Under the pieces are notes generated by a model. That model saw nothing but the letters and a program-made list of their open reading frames with translations. It made no database searches and was not told the origin of the DNA. Shown one piece after another: positions 15,919 to 24,622 of a stretch of DNA of 64,000 nucleotides. The stretch is taken from NCBI GenBank assembly GCA_034114085.1, contig JAXEWB010000060.1:1-64000 (forward strand), written 5' to 3'. The position numbers were made by a program, and so were the translations under genes. How positions within the stretch are numbered: position 1 is the first letter of the stretch; each line of letters opens with the position of its first letter. Origin of the DNA: Spiro-02 sp034114085 (GTDB taxonomy: Bacteria > Spirochaetota > Spirochaetia > Sphaerochaetales > Sphaerochaetaceae).

Positions 15919-18027
15919 CTACGATACCTCCGCCACCTCGTCGTCGAACGGCGGGGCTTTCGCCAACACCAGCCTGATCACCGAATTGGAGCCGGAAATG
16001 AACCCGGGATCTTCGGTAAGGATCCTATCGGCCTCCGTCCGCGCCACTTGGATCATCGGCAGATCGTCCGTCAGGCTGGCGAAGCGCAGGCGGAGGAAGC
16101 CCGACTGCTTTGTACCGGTAATCTCGCCCGGCCCCCTGATCAGCAGATCCTGCTCGGCGATATAGAACCCATCGGTTGATTCCCGCATGACCTTGAGACG
16201 CTGCTTCGCTTCGTCGGAAAGCTCATCGCCATAGACAAGAAAACAATAGGACTGGAGATCGCTGCGACCGACCCGCCCCCGAAGCTGGTGGAGCGCGGAC
16301 AGCCCGAACCTGTCGGCATGCTCTATGACCATGCAGGTAGCGTTGGGAATATCGATGCCTACCTCAACGACGCTGGTGGAGACAAGGTACCGCAACTCTC
16401 CGTTTCGGAACCTGAACAGAATATCGACCTTCTCATCCTCGGACAACCGACTATGGATCAAGGCCGCTGGCACGCCGGGATAGACCTCGGACGACAGGAA
16501 TTCATACATGTTGGTCACGTCGCGAAGCTCGCTTTCCCCGGTATCGTCGATTCTGGGATAGACGAAATAGGCCTGGTGTCCGCGCTCGAACTCCACGCCT
16601 ACGGCCCGGTACATGCGTTCCCGGCTCTTGTCCGCGACCAAGTGGGTGACAATCGGCAACCGACCCGCCGGCATCGTATGGATCGTGGAGACATTGAGGT
16701 CACCGAATACCGTCAGGGCAAGGGTACGTGGGATGGGAGTGGCGGTCATGAGCAGGACGTCGGGAGCTTCGCCCTTGCCCAGCAGCGCCATTCGCTGTTC
16801 AACGCCGAAACGGTGCTGTTCATCGATGATGATGTACCTGAGCGCCCTGAACTCGACCTCTTTTGAAAACAGCGCATGGGTGCCGATGATAATGTCCACC
16901 TTCCCCTGTGCCAGAGCGTCGAGCAGCAGTTTCCGTTCCTTGCCCTTGACCGAACCGGTCAGGAACGCGATCCGTATCCCCAGCGGCTCCAGCAGTTCCG
17001 CCGCATGTTCGGCATGCTGCCGGGCCAGCAGTTCCGTCGGCGCCATGAACGCGACTTGATATCCCGCCGCTATGACATGGAGCGCCGATATCCATGCGAC
17101 CAACGTTTTGCCGCTGCCGACATCGCCTTGGAGAAGACGGTTCATCGGCGTTGACGAATCCAGGTCGCCGCGGATTTCCCCCAGAACCGTCTGCTGGTCT
17201 GCGGTCAGCGAGAACGGGAGGGTGCCGATGAACTTGCGTTCAAGCTCCCCCGCGGCTTTCGCCACCCGGCCCGTCAACGCCCGTTCGCCATCGGGAATGG
17301 AGAATGAACGACGTCTCGCTATGATTTGCAAATAGAATAGTTCAGTGAACGCCAGCGTTCTTCTTGCCGCGGATACCTCGTCCATGGCGGACGGAAAGTG
17401 CCACAGCCGTATCGCCCGGTCCAATGGCAACAGGTTGAACCTGCTCATCAGGTCCGCTGGAAGTTCATCATCAAACTGGTTCTCCGCAAGAATGGCCTGG
17501 ACATCGCGTCTGATAATCCGTTGGCTCAATGCCCCTGATAGTGGATATATGGGGAGGATTTTACCAAAATTACCCGGTTCTGTGCCATCGTCCGGCAAAG
17601 GAGTCATCTCAAACTGGGTACACTGGAGATCCGTCATGTGGTGCGTGACCGCGCCATAAAGGTAATAGCATCTCCCTACCTTCAGCGTTTTTTCCAGAAA
17701 GTTGCGGCCGAAACAGAGGAGCGAAAGGCGGCCGTCTCCCTCGCCGCTGATATCCTTGACGATAATCTTGAGCGTCCGTTTACGGGCGGTCCTTCCTCCG
17801 AAGAAAGAATGCGAGACGACCTCGACGAACGTATTTGCGAACGTGCCGTCCGGTTCTCGGCGGAGCTTGCCCAACGGCATGATGACGCTGCGGTCCTCCC
17901 ATGCGCGGGGGGGGAGCAATACCAGGTCGGCGAGCGTCTTGATTCCAAGGGCCTCATACCCGTTCGCGGCGCTTTTTCCGACGCCGTGCAAGGTCGCGAC
18001 ACTTTGGGCAAGCTCTCTGATGAACAT
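15919..18027 (-). CDS. recG: ATP-dependent DNA helicase RecG
   Basis: A 702-residue branch-migration helicase that reverses stalled forks and processes Holliday junctions. An N-terminal wedge/OB domain (residues 1-245) contains GVGKSAANGYEALGIKTLAD. The helicase core has motif I LLQGDVGSGKTLVAW, motif II IIIDEQHRFGVEQR, motif III LMTATPIPRTL, and motif VI QLRGRVGRSDLQS. Length agrees with E. coli RecG (693). GGGAGG precedes ATG 18027. Lies 28 bp behind yggT on the same strand. The C-terminus ends only 6 bp from the convergent ATPase gene. Confidence 0.97.
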   Translation of the reverse strand: MFIRELAQSVATLHGVGKSAANGYEALGIKTLADLVLLPPRAWEDRSVIMPLGKLRREPDGTFANTFVEVVSHSFFGGRTARKRTLKIIVKDISGEGDGRLSLLCFGRNFLEKTLKVGRCYYLYGAVTHHMTDLQCTQFEMTPLPDDGTEPGNFGKILPIYPLSGALSQRIIRRDVQAILAENQFDDELPADLMSRFNLLPLDRAIRLWHFPSAMDEVSAARRTLAFTELFYLQIIARRRSFSIPDGERALTGRVAKAAGELERKFIGTLPFSLTADQQTVLGEIRGDLDSSTPMNRLLQGDVGSGKTLVAWISALHVIAAGYQVAFMAPTELLARQHAEHAAELLEPLGIRIAFLTGSVKGKERKLLLDALAQGKVDIIIGTHALFSKEVEFRALRYIIIDEQHRFGVEQRMALLGKGEAPDVLLMTATPIPRTLALTVFGDLNVSTIHTMPAGRLPIVTHLVADKSRERMYRAVGVEFERGHQAYFVYPRIDDTGESELRDVTNMYEFLSSEVYPGVPAALIHSRLSEDEKVDILFRFRNGELRYLVSTSVVEVGIDIPNATCMVIEHADRFGLSALHQLRGRVGRSDLQSYCFLVYGDELSDEAKQRLKVMRESTDGFYIAEQDLLIRGPGEITGTKQSGFLRLRFASLTDDLPMIQVARTEADRILTEDPGFISGSNSVIRLVLAKAPPFDDEVAEVS

Positions 18028-18055
18028 CGTTTCCTCCCGGCGACCGTCCGGCTGG

Positions 18056-18697
18056 TCAGAGCGGCAGCTTTCCCAGCGCCCCTACCGCCAGATTCACGAG
18101 AATCACCGCGAGTATGTAGAGACAGACGGTGAAGATGAGGGAGGCGATGACCAGATTCCTGTCGTTTACGGGCTTGTTGCGGAAGAATACCTTCTGAACC
18201 CAATTGAACAGGCCGCCAAGCATCGAATCGAGCATCTGGATATACTGGATTGCGTTCGGGCTTCTCCGATAGCAAAATACGAGGCGGATAATCAGCATGA
18301 TGATGAAGAACCAGAAGAACAGCGAGAATATGTAGCTCCAGAGCGTCCTAATGACCAGCCCCAGCACCAGTCCGAGGGTGATTCTTCCATATGCGCCGAA
18401 AATCCTCAGCAGGCTTTGGACGATGCTCAGGACGGCCATCGCCACCAATGGCGTGAAATCGAGATGGGACCGGCGCAACGGAGTAATGCCGGAGAACAGG
18501 TTGAGATACGGATCGACGATTTTGGAGAGAAAATTGAGGAACGGGTTTCCTCCATTGTTCCATTGGCTGCCTGGAACTCTGATCCAGGTAAGAATGATGC
18601 GTATCCAGATCAGCATGGAATACAGCGACAGCAGTGTTGCCGCGATATTCGCCAGAGTCATGAGAAAATTGGAAGGGGGCGGGGTCACGATATCCAT
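18056..18697 (-). CDS. YggT family integral membrane protein
   Basis: A 213-residue membrane protein with two YggT-type units: a first with LYSMLIWIRIILTWIRVPGS and FLSKIVDPYLNLF, and a second with WFFIIMLIIRLVFCYRRSP. The WIRIILTW...DPYLNLF pattern is the family hallmark. YggT proteins have been linked to osmotic stress or cell-division membranes; the role is not settled. The longest frame begins with a TTG (18724); ATG 18697 is preferred, with AAGGAGA upstream. Co-directional with and just before recG. Confidence 0.88.
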   Translation of the reverse strand: MDIVTPPPSNFLMTLANIAATLLSLYSMLIWIRIILTWIRVPGSQWNNGGNPFLNFLSKIVDPYLNLFSGITPLRRSHLDFTPLVAMAVLSIVQSLLRIFGAYGRITLGLVLGLVIRTLWSYIFSLFFWFFIIMLIIRLVFCYRRSPNAIQYIQMLDSMLGGLFNWVQKVFFRNKPVNDRNLVIASLIFTVCLYILAVILVNLAVGALGKLPL

Positions 18698-18824
18698 AGC
18701 GCCAAGGTCTCCTTTGACATTCAAAAACGTCGCCTGTGCTAAATATACGGTACAACGTCCCGCTTGGCAAACATCTCTTTGCCAAACTGGGTGTGTTTTT
18801 CTTATCGGAACCGCCTCCCGCCGG

Positions 18825-21800
18825 TCAATTGAACCATGCCGAACGAACGATTGGCATTTTGTTCAGTTCTGAAAGAAGTTCTTCCGAATATCGCAGGGAG
18901 AATTCCCGTCCCGCCTGTATGACGGCGCATTGCTTCTGGACGCCCTCCTGCGGAGTCTGTTCGTCCTCTCCCGCGGCCATGGAAACCGCACCGTCCATGA
19001 CATGCAGCAGGATAGAGCAGGGGCCATGATAGTTCAGGCAAAGATCCATCAGTTCCCTCAATGCGGTGGGGGAGCACATTTCCTTCTCCAGGCTGATATG
19101 GGCTTCCTTGACGGCCTCCGGCTCCAAATCGTTCGGATTTTGTACCATCTCATCAATCAGAAAAGAGTATTTTTCCGGATCACGATTGTTGTCGAACTTG
19201 CCCTTGAATCCATAGATGCCGTCAACCTGTATCTGTGAACTGATTCTTTCCCAAGTTTTGGGGAACACGGTAGCGTCGATGGAACCGTTAAAATCGGTCA
19301 GGACGAGGAAGGCCATTTTCGAACCGCTCTTTGTAATGAATTCCCGCAGGCTCGTGACCATGGCGATCATTGCGCAAGTCCGGTTTTTTGGTAGCCGGTC
19401 CGTATGGCTGATATCGACGGTGACCCGCGTCTTGAACGCTTCTCTATAGAGATCCAGCGGATGTCCTGAAATATAGAAACCGAGAAGTCCCTTTTCGATT
19501 TCCAGCTTTTCCATGATACCGTAGTCCGCGGCGGGTACCATGTCGAAGGTATCCATGGCGGCCTCTTCCTCGGCGTCGAACAGGGAACATTGGCCGAACG
19601 CTTGCGCCTCCCTTCGTTTCTGGACGAACTTGACCGCTGCTTCGAGGTTGCCCATCAGCGTCGGGCGGTTTGTGCCCAGCGCGTCAAACGCTCCTGCCTG
19701 AATCAGGGATTCCAGGAGCTTCGAGTTGACCGCCTTCGCATCAACACGCATCAGGAAATCGATGAAATCCTTGAACGGGCCATGCTCCTCACGTTCCTTG
19801 ACGATCAGTTCGACGATGCCTTCTCCGACATTCTTGATACCGGCGAGTCCGTAGACGATCTTGTGATCGACCACATTGAAGTGCTTGTCCGAGAAGTTGA
19901 TTGTCGGCGGCAGAATCTCCAGCCCCATCTCCTTCGCCTTAAGCAGGTATTCGGTGAACTTGTCTGGACTGTTGATTTCGTTGGTCAGGTTCGCCGCCAT
20001 GAACTCGGCGGGGTAGTTCGCCTTGAGGAACGCCGTCTGGTATGCGACGACGGAATACGCCACCGCATGGGATTTGTTGAATCCGTAGCCGGCGAACGGC
20101 TCCAACATTTCAAAAATCTCTTCCGCGTGCTTGGCATCCCGGCCAAGCTTCTTCGCTCCAGCTATGAACTTGACCTTTTCTTCGGCCAGCTTGTCCTTTT
20201 TCTTCTTGCCCATGATACGCCGGAGGATGTCCGCGCCGCCGAGGGTATACCCGGCGATAATCTGGGCGACCTTCATGACTTGTTCCTGATAGACGATTAC
20301 TCCGTAGGTCGTCTTCAACTCATCTTCCAAATCTGGATCTGCGTAGGTAATCGGCTTCTTGCCCAACTTACAGTCTACGAACTGGGGGATGTAAGCCATC
20401 GGGCCCGGCCTGTACAGGGCGTTCAACGCCACAAGGTCCTCGATGTTGTTCGGCTGTGCGTCCCGGAGAATACGTTGCATGCCGGCGCTTTCAAACTGGA
20501 ATACGCATGCGCTGTCTCCATCGCAGAGCATCTTGAACGTAGGTCCGTCGGTATCGGAAATCTTGTCGATATTGAAATCAGGTTCCCGCTTTCTGATCAG
20601 ATCCACCGTATGTTTGATCAGGGTGAGTGTCTTCAACCCCAGGAAGTCCATCTTTACCAGTCCGCAATCCTCAATCAGGTCCATCGTATACTGTGTGGAA
20701 ATCGCCCCGGTCTTCGGATCACGATAGAGGGGGACATAGTTGATCAACGCCTCTTTGCCGATTACCACTCCCGCCGCATGCGTCGAGGTGTGACGGTTCA
20801 TGCCTTCGAGCCGTTGCGCTACGTCGAACAGTTCGCCATAAATGCCGCCTGATTCAGCCTTTTCCTTCAGTTCAGGACTCATCTCCATGGCCTTGGCCAA
20901 AGTCATTTTGGGATCATCGGGAATCAATTTGCATATTTGGTTCGATTCGTCGTATGGAATGTCGAGTACGCGGGCCACGTCCTTCACGACGGCCTTCGCC
21001 TTCAGCGTCCCGAACGTAGCGATCTGGGCGACCCTCTCGATTCCATAATGTTCCGTTACGTAGTCGATGACTTCCTGTCGTCTTTCGAAGCAGAAGTCGA
21101 TATCGAAATCGGGCATCGATACGCGTTCCGGGTTGAGGAACCGTTCAAACAGCAGGTTGTACTTGATTGGATCCACGTCGGTGATGTCGATGCAGTAGGC
21201 GACCAGCGAACCCGCTCCCGAACCACGCCCCGGGCCTACCGGGATACCATGTGTCTTCGCCCAGTAGATATAGTCGCGAACAATCAGGAAATAGCCTTGG
21301 AAGTCCATTTTGATAATGATGTCCAGCTCGTAGTTCAGCCGTTCCGTCAAGGCGGCCGTCGCTTCTCCGTATCTGCGGATCAGACCTTCGGAGGCGAGGT
21401 GCCTCAAATAGTCGGACGTATCGGTAAAGCCCTCGGGAACCTCGAAGACGGGGAGCAATGGCCCAGGGAAATGTATCTCCAGATTGCAGCGTTCCGCGAT
21501 TTTTACCGTGTTTTCTATCGCCTCTGGACACCATGAGAACAGTTCAGACATCTGTTCCGGGCTTTTCATGTAGAATTCTTGAGTGGGAAAGCGCATTCTG
21601 TCGGCGTCGTTTTTCTTCGAGTTCGTGCCGATGCACAGCAGGATGTCCTGGGCGTTGGCGTCGTCCTGGTTGATATAGTGGATGTCGTTCGTCGCCACCA
21701 GCGGGATCCCCGTCTCTTCGGCCAGTTGTTTGAGCAGCGGGTTGATCCTTTGCTGGTCCGGCATCCCGTGGTCCTGGACTTCGATGTAGTACCGGCCATC

Positions 21801-22304
21801 GTTGAATACCGACTTGAACCAGTTGGCACGTTCCACCGCCCGGTCATACTGCCCGTTGAGGACGAGCTGGGCTATTTCGCCACCGATGCAGGCTGAGGTA
21901 CAGATCAGCCCCTCCTGATGCTCCATGATCAGCTGGTCGTCGATACGCGGCTTGTAGTAGTAGCCTTCTGTGTAGGCGATGGAGTTCAGCTCTATCAGAT
22001 TGTGGTAGCCGGTCTCATTCATTGCCAGCAATACCAGATGATAGTTCCTGCCGCCACCCGATACCGTTCCTCGCTGGAGATGGCTTTCCGGGTTCACATA
22101 GAATTCACAGCCAATGATTGGGTTGATGCCCGCGGCTTTGCAGGCGCGGTAGAAGCGAAGGGCGCCGAACATGTTCCCATGGTCGGTGATCGCCAGGGAA
22201 GTCATGCCGAATTCCTGAGCTTTCGCTACGTACTTGGCAATCGGCGCCGCTCCATCGAGCAGAGAATAGTCGGTGTGGTTGTGCAAATGGACGAATTGGG
22301 ACAT
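18825..22304 (-). CDS. dnaE: DNA polymerase III alpha subunit
   Basis: A 1159-residue replicative polymerase. The PHP domain begins VHLHNHTDYSLLDGAAP; the palm holds the catalytic aspartates in PDFDIDFC; GPGRGSGAGSLVAYCIDIT is the conserved nucleotide-binding stretch; a helix-hairpin-helix and OB domain follow. QCSLF (residues 905-909, 19578-19592) fits the internal beta-clamp-binding motif. Length equals E. coli DnaE (1160). It is the DnaE1 type, lacking an intrinsic PolC-style DEDD exonuclease. yggT and recG lie downstream on the same strand. Confidence 0.98.
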   Translation of the reverse strand: MSQFVHLHNHTDYSLLDGAAPIAKYVAKAQEFGMTSLAITDHGNMFGALRFYRACKAAGINPIIGCEFYVNPESHLQRGTVSGGGRNYHLVLLAMNETGYHNLIELNSIAYTEGYYYKPRIDDQLIMEHQEGLICTSACIGGEIAQLVLNGQYDRAVERANWFKSVFNDGRYYIEVQDHGMPDQQRINPLLKQLAEETGIPLVATNDIHYINQDDANAQDILLCIGTNSKKNDADRMRFPTQEFYMKSPEQMSELFSWCPEAIENTVKIAERCNLEIHFPGPLLPVFEVPEGFTDTSDYLRHLASEGLIRRYGEATAALTERLNYELDIIIKMDFQGYFLIVRDYIYWAKTHGIPVGPGRGSGAGSLVAYCIDITDVDPIKYNLLFERFLNPERVSMPDFDIDFCFERRQEVIDYVTEHYGIERVAQIATFGTLKAKAVVKDVARVLDIPYDESNQICKLIPDDPKMTLAKAMEMSPELKEKAESGGIYGELFDVAQRLEGMNRHTSTHAAGVVIGKEALINYVPLYRDPKTGAISTQYTMDLIEDCGLVKMDFLGLKTLTLIKHTVDLIRKREPDFNIDKISDTDGPTFKMLCDGDSACVFQFESAGMQRILRDAQPNNIEDLVALNALYRPGPMAYIPQFVDCKLGKKPITYADPDLEDELKTTYGVIVYQEQVMKVAQIIAGYTLGGADILRRIMGKKKKDKLAEEKVKFIAGAKKLGRDAKHAEEIFEMLEPFAGYGFNKSHAVAYSVVAYQTAFLKANYPAEFMAANLTNEINSPDKFTEYLLKAKEMGLEILPPTINFSDKHFNVVDHKIVYGLAGIKNVGEGIVELIVKEREEHGPFKDFIDFLMRVDAKAVNSKLLESLIQAGAFDALGTNRPTLMGNLEAAVKFVQKRREAQAFGQCSLFDAEEEAAMDTFDMVPAADYGIMEKLEIEKGLLGFYISGHPLDLYREAFKTRVTVDISHTDRLPKNRTCAMIAMVTSLREFITKSGSKMAFLVLTDFNGSIDATVFPKTWERISSQIQVDGIYGFKGKFDNNRDPEKYSFLIDEMVQNPNDLEPEAVKEAHISLEKEMCSPTALRELMDLCLNYHGPCSILLHVMDGAVSMAAGEDEQTPQEGVQKQCAVIQAGREFSLRYSEELLSELNKMPIVRSAWFN

Positions 22305-22725
22305 TGTGAGCTAACTCCTAGCGGTCCTGAACTCCAAAGCCGGGTTGTTTTCGCCGGCGACAAGGAGGGCGGCCGCTTGGGTATTGTAACATAACATCGC
22401 CCGTCGGGGGTAGCCCATCCGGACAATAGGCCGGGGGGGGGATGGCTGACGTCTGAGAGCTGGTACGGGACCTGATGCTTCGGCTCTGTCTGTTTGACGA
22501 ACGATGGATTCTGAGGTATGAACGCTGGGATTGGAGATAGTGGTCGTCACGCCGTCAATTGGAGAAAACGGCCCGATTCATGGCAGGGCATGTTTCTGCA
22601 TACGGAAATGTATGCTATGGAAAACTTATTAATCAAACGATTGGGAAGTATCTTACAGGCATATATCATGCTTTTTCGAGAAAGAAAGCGGAATATGAAA
22701 AAGCGAACGAAAATTACAGCACTGT
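22305..22725. other. Intergenic region upstream of dnaE
   Basis: No confident gene. It contains a run of nine G residues near 22432 and a plus-strand frame near 22590-22730 that reads KYLTGIYHAFSRKKAEYEK, possibly more of the mobile-element debris that follows. Confidence 0.3.
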
Positions 22726-23170
22726 GTAAATGATGCCGACCGAGCTTCTTTTTGGCAAGCGCAGGGAGAATCTCTTGAACGTGCCGGAGCCGAATACCGA
22801 TGGAAACGGCATGGCAGTTTGACGCTCAGAGAAAACAAATGATATTGGCATTTGCGGAGTAGGGGCGGAAAACCGATTAATTTCGCAATGGAGTTCTTCG
22901 GCAAGAGCTTCACCGAAGCCGTAGCTGCTCATAGGCGATACGACTACAAACCGAAGCCTAAACATGGTGATTCCCTTGATGGTGCGTTCATCAAGTTGGA
23001 TAGTGCTCGTTTTGCAAAATCATTGCTGGTTTGCTGGATGAAACGCTGGGAAGCGCGATAGAACTACAGAGCGTTTTCTTGTTCCCTCCACGAACAAGAA
23101 ATTCTACATGTATGTCATCACGCCGTTCGCCTGTATCAAGGCGGTTGGAGCAGGGAAGAAACGCAGGGAA
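22726..23170 (+). pseudogene. Remnant of a CHC2 zinc-finger/DUF3991-type protein of a mobile element
   Basis: One frame from 22726 reads VNDADRASFWQAQGES, RAGAEYRWKRHGSLTLRE, then after a stop HLRSRGGKPINFAMEFFG and KSFTEAVAA. This order is that of the CHC2-type primase-like proteins carried by conjugative and mobilisable elements in Firmicutes and gut bacteria (relatives have xSGREYRWK...NKWFRHSQSxGG). A TGA at 22840-22842 replaces the expected Trp codon. Past about 22930 similarity fades; a second frame (FLVPSTNKKFYMYVITPFAC) may be the shifted continuation. No start codon or ribosome-binding site. Identified from memory of the family, so moderate certainty. Confidence 0.55.
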
Positions 23171-23208
23171 ACCTGAATGGCTACGGCGGATGGATTCGCA
23201 GTACGCCC

Positions 23209-24093
23209 CTATTCCTCCAGCACTTCAGTGTTCAGGTCGTGGAAAACCGCCTCGAACATCCTCCTGCTTCGTTCCAGCTGCAAGTCCGTCACCAACGGAT
23301 GCAGCTTGTGGATTTCCGACGTCAGCGCAAAAGAGAGCCTGTTGATTCGTTGCGGTGGCACAGGAAGCGACTGTCCTGACAACTGCGTTTCCAATTCCCG
23401 GCTGATGTGGAATCCCGAAGTGGGGAAGGTGAAACAGAAATGGGCTTTGGAGATTGCGCTCTGGCCACGGGTGCACTGGAAAGCGAAAATGACGCATTGC
23501 TGCGGATTAAGAACCGGACTGTCGATTACCCTGAATCTCTGGAAGTTCCCCGATTCCAAGCCGATTCTGATTCTTGTGATCAGATTGGTTCCATTCAGCA
23601 ACAGCTGTCCATCCTTGTCATAAAGCCTTGATATAGGAATCCAGCGGTTGATGGTCTTGTTCCCCTGAATTTGCTTGACCTCGACAATTGCGTCGAGTAC
23701 GGCCAAGGAACCGGGAATGGACAGCCTGATGTCGGGAGTGCACAGCGAACCGCCGATAGTGACCTGCCTGCGTACGATTCTGGAAGCGAGGGAATTAAGC
23801 GTATCCAGCAGGACATCGGACAGCACAAGCTTCCCCGCATTGAGCAGTTGGCTGGCCGTAACCATAGATCCGATTTCAATGAACCTGTCGTTGCGGGTGA
23901 TCTTCTTGAGTTCCGTGATCTCCCCTAGATAGATGATGTCGGTATTGTCTTCCGACGGATAATAGTTCGGCCTGCCCATGATATAGGTACCGCCCGCCCA
24001 AATGACCGCGTTGGGGTAATGGGCCGCCGCCGAGATGAACTCGCTGACTGAACGTGGAGTATGGATGGCTGGAGACCTAATTCCTTCGTACAC
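23209..24093 (-). CDS. FAD-binding subunit of a molybdenum hydroxylase (CoxM/XdhB-like)
   Basis: A 294-residue flavoprotein subunit of the xanthine dehydrogenase/CO dehydrogenase family. IWAGGTYIMG and ASRIVRRQVTIGGSLCTPD match the two FAD-binding loops (the family AGGTdl and tiGGNiat motifs); a CO-dehydrogenase flavoprotein C-terminal domain follows. It passes electrons from the iron-sulphur subunit to an acceptor. It overlaps the 2Fe-2S gene by 17 bp. Third and last gene of a minus-strand operon; substrate is unknown. Confidence 0.86.
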   Translation of the reverse strand: MYEGIRSPAIHTPRSVSEFISAAAHYPNAVIWAGGTYIMGRPNYYPSEDNTDIIYLGEITELKKITRNDRFIEIGSMVTASQLLNAGKLVLSDVLLDTLNSLASRIVRRQVTIGGSLCTPDIRLSIPGSLAVLDAIVEVKQIQGNKTINRWIPISRLYDKDGQLLLNGTNLITRIRIGLESGNFQRFRVIDSPVLNPQQCVIFAFQCTRGQSAISKAHFCFTFPTSGFHISRELETQLSGQSLPVPPQRINRLSFALTSEIHKLHPLVTDLQLERSRRMFEAVFHDLNTEVLEE

Positions 24094-24622
24094 GCCTGCG
24101 CCTCCTATATCCCGCCGCTATATTCACAATCTGCAAGAGTTCCGCGGAATCCATGCAGCGGCACGTATTGAGTTCCAGTTCCTGTATGACCTTTTCCTGA
24201 TCGAGTTCCTCCATTGTACTGGGAATCCTTCCTCGCGAAGGAACTGGGAACGGTTGATCTTCTGAAGGTTGCTCCATACCTTGGAGAATTGATTCAATGA
24301 TCAGCGTCTTCGCCGCATAGCAGTTCGGACAGGGCTTGCTGCCCGCAGCCAAATAGGCGCGCTCTATATCATGGCAGGCTCTGGTCTTCTGGAAGCCGTC
24401 GAATGTCTTGATCTCCATGCCGCGGAGCCTGAAAGCCGGAATCATGCAGGCGAGAACGGCCTCGCCGTTGAGCAGGACGATGCAGTTTCCACAGTTGTCG
24501 CCCCTGCACCGACTGTTCAGGGACTGGTTGCCGACTTCCTCCATCAATATCAATGAGAGGGGCTTGTTCGAGTTTACCGAAAGCGATAGATGCTTACCGT
24601 CTATCGTACATTCGATTTTCAT
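24077..24622 (-). CDS. Two-[2Fe-2S] subunit of a molybdenum hydroxylase (CoxS/XdhC-like)
   Basis: A 181-residue iron-sulphur protein. The plant-type cluster is bound by CRGDNCGNC and a following C in AVLACMIPA; the helical domain binds a second cluster through CPNC and the late CRC in LNTCRCMDSAELL. Order and spacing agree with the small subunit of xanthine and aldehyde oxidoreductases. It transfers electrons from the molybdenum site to FAD. It overlaps the large subunit by 4 bp (ATGA) and the FAD subunit by 17 bp, so the three are coupled. Confidence 0.9.
   Translation of the reverse strand: MKIECTIDGKHLSLSVNSNKPLSLILMEEVGNQSLNSRCRGDNCGNCIVLLNGEAVLACMIPAFRLRGMEIKTFDGFQKTRACHDIERAYLAAGSKPCPNCYAAKTLIIESILQGMEQPSEDQPFPVPSRGRIPSTMEELDQEKVIQELELNTCRCMDSAELLQIVNIAAGYRRRRRVRRN

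Noticed and set aside
15919..18027. Long plus-strand frames opposite recG (for example 17702-18742)
   Set aside because: Antisense shadows of recG and yggT; no ribosome-binding sites or family motifs.
19590..20852. A 420-codon plus-strand frame opposite dnaE
   Set aside because: Lies entirely within dnaE in a mirrored frame; composition is that of an antisense of a GC-rich gene.
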